Assembly (NCBI GenBank): GCA_002338255.1
Contig: DDHX01000058.1
Coordinates: 2,560-12,774, forward strand
Source of the DNA: Ruminococcaceae bacterium UBA1865
Lineage (GTDB): Bacteria > Bacillota > Clostridia > Oscillospirales > Acutalibacteraceae
Length of the DNA stretch: 10,215 nt
Reading direction: 5' to 3'
In this document: positions 5,511-10,215 of the stretch, in pieces
How positions within the stretch are numbered: the stretch's first letter is position 1
Layout of the letters: the number at the start of each line of letters is the position of its first letter
Notes under the pieces: generated by a model
The model's database searches: none
The model's input: the letters and a program-made list of their open reading frames with translations, nothing else
What the model was told of the DNA's origin: nothing
Translations under genes and position numbers: made by a program

Positions 5511-8147
5511 TTACTGCTTGTAAAATTTCCTTTGAAGCACTTTAACAATTTCCACAATCGGAATGACGGAAAATGCGAGTGCCAAGGCTACCGAATATTC
5601 GATAAGGGAGATATGTTCAAAGCCAAAAGCGAGCGCCAAAGCAGGAACATAAATTACAGCAGTGGTTAACAGGAGCGATACAAGCATGGCACCAATTAGA
5701 TACCAATTTTGATGTTCGATGGTAAAAATAGAACCCCGCTGGGAACGCATATTAAACGAATGAAAAATTTCAGCCATAGACATCGTCAAAAATGCCATCG
5801 TCATTCCATCGGAGCTGTTGGTGATTTGCCAAACGCCGGCCTCCAAAAAGTGCCCGATAAAATAGGCTGCGAGGGTTACGATCGTCACCAAAACACCCTG
5901 ATAGGCAACATCCGTACCAAGTCCGCCGGAAAAGATTCCGTCCTTGGAATCGCGGGGCTTGCGGTGCATTAAGTCTTGTTCCCCTTTTTCCATACCGAGC
6001 GCCAAGGCGGGGAAACAATCGGTAATCAGGTTAATCCACAAAAGATGAACCGGTTTCAATATGGTGAAGCCCATAAGCGTTGCTGCGAAGACAGACAAAA
6101 CCTCACTCAGGTTGGATGCGAGAAGAAATTGAATCGCCTTTCGGATATTATCGTAAATTTTCCTGCCTTCTTCCACTGCGGAAACAATGGTTGCAAAGTT
6201 ATCGTCCGCCAATACCATGTCGGCAACGTTTTTGGTAACGTCCGTTCCCGTAATCCCCATGCCAATACCAATATCCGCGCTCTTAATGGACGGAGCATCG
6301 TTTACACCGTCGCCGGTCATAGCGGTAATCATCCCGTTCTCTTTCCATGCGTTTACGATACGAACCTTATGTTCGGGCTGTACTCTGGCATATACGGAAT
6401 ATTGTGCAATTGTCTTCTGAAATTGCGCATCGCTTATTTCATCCAACTGGGCACCGGTAATCGCCTGTGAAGCGTCCGTAATCATGCCAAGCTGCATTGC
6501 AATGGCAGCTGCGGTATCTTTATGGTCGCCTGTGATCATAATTGCGCGGATTCCGGCAGCTTTACACTCTTTAATCGCGTCCACCACTTCCGGGCGAATC
6601 GGATCAATCATACCCGTCAGCCCAATAAAGGTCAGATCATTTTCAAGGCTGTCGGGTTCAAAGGAAATCGGAGCACTCCGGTATTGTTTAAAAGCCGCAC
6701 ACAATACGCGCAGTGCCTTGCCCGCCATCCGCTTGTTTTCGGCAAGTATTTCGGCACGGATTTCCTGTGTCAAGACCAGCACTTCGCCGCCGCGTAAAAC
6801 ATGTGTACATTTTTTCAGTACCTCGTCGGGCGCTCCTTTGGTGTACTGAACAAATCCGCCGTCAGCGACGGAATGAACAGTCGACATCATTTTGCGAACA
6901 GAATCAAACGGTGCTTCACCGATACGTGGGTTTACCGCCTTTAAATCATATTTCTTCAGTCCAAGACTCGACGCGTAGTTTACCAAAGCGGCTTCCGTCG
7001 GTTCCCCTGTCACTGCTCCCGCCTGGTCCAGCTCCGCGTCGCTGCACAAGGCCATCGCGGTCGCTAAAAGCGTTTCATTTTCCCCGAAATGCTCCACAAC
7101 CGTCATTTTATTCTGTGTCAGCGTACCTGTTTTATCGGAACAAATAATTTGAGCGCAGCCGAGCGTTTCCACTGCGGTAAGCTTGCGGATAACCGCATTG
7201 CGCTTTGACATATTGGTAACGCCGATGGAAAGCACAATCGTCACCACGGTGGCAAGGCCCTCCGGAATCGCAGCCACTGCCAGACTCACTGCAACCATAA
7301 AAGTATTTATAATGACCTCGCCGCTGAAATCACCTGCTTTTATCAAACTGAAAGCAAATATGAAGATACAAATACCAATGACCAGATAGCTTAGTATTTT
7401 ACTGAGCTGATTTAATTTGATTTGCAGCGGCGTGGTATTGTCCTTTGCGTTTACAAGTGCATCGGCAATCTTACCCATTTCGGTATCCATACCGGTGGCC
7501 ACCACAACCGCTTCTCCACGGCCATATGCCACGGTGCTGCCCATGTACGCCATATTTTTGCGGTCACCGAGCGGTACCTCTTTTTGATTGTTCAGCGAAA
7601 GCGCCTTGATAATTTTGCTTACGGGTACGGACTCGCCTGTCAGCGCGGCCTCCTCAACCTTCACGCTCGCGCTTTCAATCATTCTTGCATCAGCCGGTAC
7701 AGCGTCGCCCGCTTCCAGTAAAATAATATCGCCGACAACCAGTTCCTCACTTTTTATTGTAACCACACGGCCGTTGCGAAGAACCTTGGAGGTCGCAGCA
7801 GCCATCTCCTGCAACGCTTCGATGGCTTTTTCCGCTTTGCTTTCCTGATATACGCCGAGTACTGCATTGATGATCACAACAATCATGATGATAAATACAT
7901 CGGCAAAGGATTCATTGGCATAGGACGCGGTAATACCGGAAATAACCGCTGCAACAATCAATATAATTGTCATTGGGTCACAGAGCTGTTGTGCGAACCG
8001 TTTCAGCAGAGATACCTTTTTTGCTTCAGCAAGCTTGTTTTTTCCGTTGCGCTGCAAACGGGAATCAGCGTCAGCTTGCGTCAAACCCTTGTCGCTGCTG
8101 TCAACCTGCTGAAAAACCTGGTCTGTATTTTCTAAATAATATCTCAT
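5511..8147 (-). CDS. P-type (P2) divalent cation-transporting ATPase, likely Mn2+/Ca2+ exporter
   Basis: This is an 878-aa P2-type pump, the usual length of bacterial SERCA-like pumps. Domains in order: N-terminal cation-ATPase segment (1-60), actuator with TGES (170-173), TM4 AAIPEGL (292-298, with Glu296), phosphorylation motif SDKTGTLT with Asp338, nucleotide domain including KGAPDE (437-442), hinge TGDGVNDAP (611-619), and a C-terminal TM5-TM10 block. TM5 has Asn679 and Glu682. TM6 has NLITD, with Asn706, Thr709 and Asp710. Together with Glu296 these correspond to SERCA cation ligands. Glu793 in the segment MAEIFHSF may supply the TM8 ligand. Family annotation would be Ca2+-ATPase, but the Mn2+ riboswitch in its leader points to Mn2+ efflux, as for L. 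lactis YoaB and pneumococcal MgtA. The ATG (8145-8147) has AGGAG 8 nt upstream. It is monocistronic, with its own promoter and terminator. Confidence 0.95.
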   Translation of the reverse strand: MRYYLENTDQVFQQVDSSDKGLTQADADSRLQRNGKNKLAEAKKVSLLKRFAQQLCDPMTIILIVAAVISGITASYANESFADVFIIMIVVIINAVLGVYQESKAEKAIEALQEMAAATSKVLRNGRVVTIKSEELVVGDIILLEAGDAVPADARMIESASVKVEEAALTGESVPVSKIIKALSLNNQKEVPLGDRKNMAYMGSTVAYGRGEAVVVATGMDTEMGKIADALVNAKDNTTPLQIKLNQLSKILSYLVIGICIFIFAFSLIKAGDFSGEVIINTFMVAVSLAVAAIPEGLATVVTIVLSIGVTNMSKRNAVIRKLTAVETLGCAQIICSDKTGTLTQNKMTVVEHFGENETLLATAMALCSDAELDQAGAVTGEPTEAALVNYASSLGLKKYDLKAVNPRIGEAPFDSVRKMMSTVHSVADGGFVQYTKGAPDEVLKKCTHVLRGGEVLVLTQEIRAEILAENKRMAGKALRVLCAAFKQYRSAPISFEPDSLENDLTFIGLTGMIDPIRPEVVDAIKECKAAGIRAIMITGDHKDTAAAIAMQLGMITDASQAITGAQLDEISDAQFQKTIAQYSVYARVQPEHKVRIVNAWKENGMITAMTGDGVNDAPSIKSADIGIGMGITGTDVTKNVADMVLADDNFATIVSAVEEGRKIYDNIRKAIQFLLASNLSEVLSVFAATLMGFTILKPVHLLWINLITDCFPALALGMEKGEQDLMHRKPRDSKDGIFSGGLGTDVAYQGVLVTIVTLAAYFIGHFLEAGVWQITNSSDGMTMAFLTMSMAEIFHSFNMRSQRGSIFTIEHQNWYLIGAMLVSLLLTTAVIYVPALALAFGFEHISLIEYSVALALAFSVIPIVEIVKVLQRKFYKQ

Positions 8148-8194
8148 TCTTTATTCTCCTCTAATTCTGTTCCATTCGTTATTAATATATCTAT

Positions 8195-8241
8195 AAAAAA
8201 AGGACTCATGCACAGCTTTGTTCAAAAGCTACACATGAGTC
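8195..8241 (-). terminator. Riboswitch expression platform: intrinsic terminator in the ATPase leader
   Basis: On the minus strand GACTCATG (8234-8241) pairs perfectly with CATGAGTC (8203-8210), with an inner AGCTTT/AAAGCT extension, and is followed by C and seven Ts (8195-8201). It lies about 50 nt before the ATPase start codon. Its 5' arm contains CTCATG, the same bases that close the P1 stem of the aptamer, so only one of the two structures can form. It may also catch transcripts reading through from the sigma operon, which has no terminator of its own. Confidence 0.9.
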
Positions 8242-8330
8242 TTGTTCTTTAAGGCAAGCCAGACCGAAACGGCCATGCTGTTGACTTGACACATACGGCA
8301 AGCGTATGCAAACTACTCCCTCACAGGATG
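8234..8330 (-). ncRNA. yybP-ykoY family Mn2+ riboswitch aptamer
   Basis: The minus-strand leader of the cation ATPase shows the yybP-ykoY layout. P1 5' arm TGTGAG (8320-8325) leads into the conserved GGAGTAG (8313-8319). A hairpin with CATACG/CGTATG arms (8292-8308) follows, then GTCAACA, a GGCCG/CGGTC hairpin, and finally CAAGA directly before the P1 3' arm CTCATG (8234-8239). P1 pairs as four Watson-Crick and two wobble pairs. GGAGTAG and CAAGA sit at the same places as in the L. lactis yoaB riboswitch. In this family Mn2+ clamps the two conserved loops together and stabilises P1. Here that would withhold the terminator's 5' arm and turn the pump gene on when Mn2+ is high. The identification is from memory of the consensus, not from a covariance search. 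Confidence 0.85.
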
Positions 8331-8347
8331 TATTTTATTGTGTAAAC

Positions 8348-8376
8348 ATCATAACAGCTATGAACGGCGCTGTCAA
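8348..8376 (-). promoter_or_regulatory. SigA-type promoter of the riboswitch-ATPase unit
   Basis: On the minus strand TTGACA (8371-8376) and TATGAT (8348-8353) are 17 nt apart. Initiation near 8341 places the P1 5' arm about 15 nt into the transcript and gives a leader of about 190 nt. The promoter starts 27 nt after the anti-sigma stop codon, so the ATPase is an independent unit. Confidence 0.85.
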
Positions 8377-8403
8377 CTGTTTTCACAAAATCCCTTATGC
8401 ATT

Positions 8404-9267
8404 CTACTTGACAATTGACTGCAAAACTTTTATAAACTCCTCTTGTGTTAGCCTTTCGGAAACAATACGATATCCAATGCCTTCATACACAAATTCAGAG
8501 AAGTAAAGATCGTGGTATTCCGCCGGTTGGCTTCCCTCACTGCGAGGGACAGCTTCTACCTTCTGATATCCTACAGATAGCTTATGCCCGTTGATATTGG
8601 ATTGAGCCTGATTATCGGAGCGATACAGGACACAGTCGCGAGGGAGCTTGCCTTTGGATACCTTAACCGATAAAGATGGAGCATCGGCATCGTCCGGGTC
8701 GCCGTTATAGTAATATGAAATATTGTCATACGCCACGGTGCCATCGTTATTCATAACGATAAACTGGCTTGTTTTGCCCGCAGTTTGTTCTGTTTTTCTG
8801 AAAACCTCCGGCAAATAGCCCGGCCGCACATCCCTACCCAAATACTGAACAGCCTTTTCCTGCGTCCACTCCTCCTCATGTGTTGTTTTGGGGTCAAAAT
8901 ACAGTTTTGTGCTGGCTGAAGATGCATCTGTATTGATAAAATTCAGGACCCCATTGGATAATTGCACGACCGCTTCATTGTGGCCGCTTTGCAGTACGGT
9001 TTTAATTTCCGCATCCCCCGCGCCTGAGGAAGACGAAGTCTGACCGGAACTGCTTGTAACGATAAGATTGGCTGCCTGCGGCTGACCGAGCTTAGAGGCA
9101 ACCGCCACAATAACAACACATGCCGCAAGGGCGCCTATCCGAGTTATTTTCATTTTACTCAAACCCTTCGAGCTACGATTGGAAGATATCTTATTTTTTG
9201 TATCGGCCAAAAGTTCAGCATCCGGTTGAATTTGGGAATACATCGATTTATAAGATTGCCTAAACAT
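8404..9267 (-). CDS. Single-pass membrane anti-sigma factor candidate (DUF4367-like C-terminus)
   Basis: The preferred start is ATG 9265-9267 (287 aa), because AGGAG lies 9 nt upstream. The frame's TTG at 9271-9273 is only 3 nt from that site. Residues 1-40 form a charged cytoplasmic segment, 42-59 a single membrane helix (ITRIGALAACVVIVAVAS), and 60-90 a Ser/Gln-rich linker. The remainder is an extracellular domain ending in FVYEGIGYRIVSERLTQEEFIKVLQSIVK-like sequence, typical of the DUF4367-type proteins that accompany clostridial ECF sigma factors. No zinc-binding HxxxCxxC anti-sigma motif is present. The ATG lies inside the last codons of the sigma gene (8-nt overlap), so the two proteins should be made together. 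The inferred role is to hold the sigma factor at the membrane until an outside signal releases it; the signal is unknown. No terminator follows before the ATPase promoter. Confidence 0.75.
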   Translation of the reverse strand: MFRQSYKSMYSQIQPDAELLADTKNKISSNRSSKGLSKMKITRIGALAACVVIVAVASKLGQPQAANLIVTSSSGQTSSSSGAGDAEIKTVLQSGHNEAVVQLSNGVLNFINTDASSASTKLYFDPKTTHEEEWTQEKAVQYLGRDVRPGYLPEVFRKTEQTAGKTSQFIVMNNDGTVAYDNISYYYNGDPDDADAPSLSVKVSKGKLPRDCVLYRSDNQAQSNINGHKLSVGYQKVEAVPRSEGSQPAEYHDLYFSEFVYEGIGYRIVSERLTQEEFIKVLQSIVK

Positions 9268-9751
9268 AGTCAAAATCTCCTTTCAGACTTGTTCGCAACA
9301 AGTCCCTTGCCCTGGTAAGGCGGGTTCTTACTGCGGAGTCTTTCATACCAAGGACTTTGCTTATTTGAGCGACGGACATATCCTCGTAATAAAAAAGATG
9401 AATTACGGTGCGATATATTTGAGGCAGTTGTAGCAACGCATGGTAGATTTCGTTTTCCTGCGGCATTTCAAATGATATGTTTTCATCAAGTGCGACCGTG
9501 TGGCGAAACCATGCAGAGTTCCACAGCTTTTTACTGCAATTAATGGTAACACGAATGAGCCATGCTTTCTCATGCTCTTCGGATTCAAAGGCTTTTCTGC
9601 CCTTGATATACCGCAGGAACACCTCCTGAAACACGTCATCGGCATCATTTTTATTTTGTGTCTGAGAAAATGCAAGGCGGTAAATCATATCGCCATATTT
9701 CAGAAAGGCCCTCTCAATATCATCGTCCGTACGCAACGATTCATGAAACAC
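9260..9751 (-). CDS. ECF-type RNA polymerase sigma factor
   Basis: I choose the GTG at 9749-9751 as start because a strong AGGGGGG site lies 7 nt upstream. The longer TTG-initiated frame to 9793 has no ribosome site and adds residues atypical of the family. The product is 163 aa, the normal ECF length. Region 2 spans about 12-80, with the DADDVFQEVFLRY core-binding/-10 helix (36-48). Region 4 spans about 100-152, with the helix-turn-helix MSVAQISKVLGMKDSAVRTR (125-144). There is no region 1 or 3. It should direct RNA polymerase to a small stress regulon and is probably restrained by the overlapping downstream membrane protein. An ECF-like pair of boxes (GTAGCC, 16 nt, GGTATT; about 9775-9802) precedes the gene and could mean autoregulation, but this is weak. 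Confidence 0.93.
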   Translation of the reverse strand: MFHESLRTDDDIERAFLKYGDMIYRLAFSQTQNKNDADDVFQEVFLRYIKGRKAFESEEHEKAWLIRVTINCSKKLWNSAWFRHTVALDENISFEMPQENEIYHALLQLPQIYRTVIHLFYYEDMSVAQISKVLGMKDSAVRTRLTRARDLLRTSLKGDFDYV

Positions 9752-10009
9752 TGTAATTCCCCCCTTCACTACAAATACCCCGCAGCTTAACAAAAGGCTA
9801 CAAGAATTTTAAAAATATTAATTTAAATAAATCAATAAGTCACAAACTACAATTTGCCTGATAAGATAATATATCGTTTGTAAGGAACATACAATACCTT
9901 TTAATTACACACATGGTTGCTGCGCCTTAACGTTTGATTTTTAAAATGTCTAATATTTTCCTTTTATAATTTTACGGTTTTTTCACAAACTATTTGCGAG
10001 GTGATTTTT
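9752..10009. other. Divergent intergenic region between sigma operon and small gene
   Basis: This 258-base AT-rich region drives both flanking units. Leftward it holds the predicted promoter at 9866-9894 and a possible ECF-like element near 9775-9802. Rightward, TATAAT at 9965-9970 lies 40 nt before the small gene, with only a poor -35 (TTAAAA, 9941-9946, 18-nt spacer). No further gene or structured RNA was recognised. Confidence 0.45.
9866..9894 (-). promoter_or_regulatory. Predicted SigA-type promoter of the sigma/anti-sigma operon
   Basis: On the minus strand TTGTAT (9889-9894) and TATTAT (9866-9871) are separated by 17 nt. The start would be near 9859, leaving about 108 nt of AT-rich leader. 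The local sequence is very AT-rich, so chance matches are likely. Confidence 0.45.
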
Positions 10010-10174
10010 ATGACAAATGGTTTAAATGAACTTTTGGCAAACAACTCAGAAATCAGCCAATATTATTCTTCACTGCCGCAGAGTGTAAAAAGTGAAGTCA
10101 ACAGCTGCGGTCAGGATATTTGTTCACTGGATGATCTGCTTCGCATTATTAAGCAATGCACAGGCAGCTGCTAA
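10010..10174 (+). CDS. Small cysteine-containing protein of unknown function (54 aa)
   Basis: This is the only plus-strand gene in the window. ATG 10010-10012 has a strong GAGGTG site (9998-10003) 6 nt upstream and the frame ends at TAA 10172-10174. The 54-residue product has an N-terminal segment NELLANNSEISQYYSSLP, then a polar helix-like part, and four Cys (33, 38, 50, 54), the last being the C-terminal residue in QCTGSC. It lacks a signal peptide or membrane helix. The YYSSLPQSV stretch recalls small hypothetical proteins with an FYxSLPxxV motif that I associate with Clostridia, but I cannot name a function. Four Cys with a terminal CTGSC could mean metal or thiol chemistry or a modified peptide, but no modification enzyme is visible. 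It is transcribed away from the sigma operon. Confidence 0.7.
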   Translation: MTNGLNELLANNSEISQYYSSLPQSVKSEVNSCGQDICSLDDLLRIIKQCTGSC

Positions 10175-10195
10175 AGGGCCAATAACAGAGCAGGA

Positions 10196-10215
10196 GCAGA
10201 ACAATATTGTTCTGC
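10196..10215. repeat. Perfect palindrome at the right edge, probable start of a terminator
   Basis: The last 20 bases form a perfect inverted repeat with arms GCAGAACAAT and ATTGTTCTGC, beginning 21 nt after the stop of the small gene. The upstream bases GAGCAGGA could extend the stem if the sequence beyond the window continues with the complement. It most likely belongs to the terminator of the small gene, but the window ends before a U-tract could be seen. Confidence 0.5.

Noticed and set aside
5709..7848. Many long plus-strand open frames (up to about 164 aa) opposite the ATPase gene
   Set aside because: They lie antisense to a full-length P-type ATPase with all motifs intact, lack ribosome sites and show no recognisable family.
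8281..8314. Plus-strand TTGACA at 8286-8291 as a rightward promoter
   Set aside because: At the right spacing only CAAACT is found for a -10 box. The sequence is part of the riboswitch aptamer on the other strand.
9752..9793. Longer sigma factor starting at TTG 9793
   Set aside because: There is no ribosome site before it, and the added residues span the strong AGGGGGG site that serves the GTG at 9751.
1..10215. CRISPR array, tRNA/rRNA, insertion sequence or phage genes
   Set aside because: No regularly spaced repeats, tRNA-like cloverleaf, transposase, integrase or structural phage protein was seen.

Overview
The window looks like a chromosomal segment from a low-to-mid GC Firmicute, most likely a Clostridia member of the Oscillospiraceae/Ruminococcaceae type. 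The basis is AT-rich intergenic DNA, strong AGGAG/GAGGTG ribosome sites, SigA-type promoters, an ECF sigma/membrane anti-sigma pair and the protein family mix. The genus assignment is a guess. Apart from one small gene at the right edge, every gene lies on the minus strand, so the text below reads right to left.

Right end (about 9260-10215): a small plus-strand gene (10010-10174, 54 aa, four Cys) is divergent from a two-gene ECF sigma factor / single-pass anti-sigma operon (9751-8404). The two sigma-operon genes overlap by 8 nt.

Middle (8377-5425): a P-type IIA/IIB cation ATPase (8147-5511) sits behind its own promoter and a roughly 190-nt leader. The leader carries the hallmarks of a yybP-ykoY Mn2+ riboswitch (GGAGTAG loop, CAAGA strand, P1 closing stem) followed by a U-tract terminator whose 5' arm overlaps the P1 3' arm. 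This predicts Mn2+-dependent antitermination, so the pump is better regarded as a Mn2+ (and/or Ca2+) exporter than simply as a Ca2+-ATPase. A 13-bp stem hairpin ends the unit.

Centre-left (5367-763): a four-gene, tightly packed operon resembling dlt. It encodes an adenylation enzyme (DltA-like), a carrier protein (DltC-like), an AlgI-sized MBOAT acyltransferase and a membrane-anchored SGNH/DltD-like protein. The promoter is a perfect TTGACA-N17-TATAAT, with two inverted repeats in the leader. Gene order (A-C-B-D), MBOAT size and several key residues differ from classical D-alanylation loci. The inferred job is to activate a small (probably amino) acid, load it on the carrier, move it across the membrane via the MBOAT and transfer it to an extracellular polymer. 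The substrate and acceptor are unknown.

Left end (449-1): the N-terminal 149 residues of a DedA-family membrane protein, running off the window, with its own predicted promoter.
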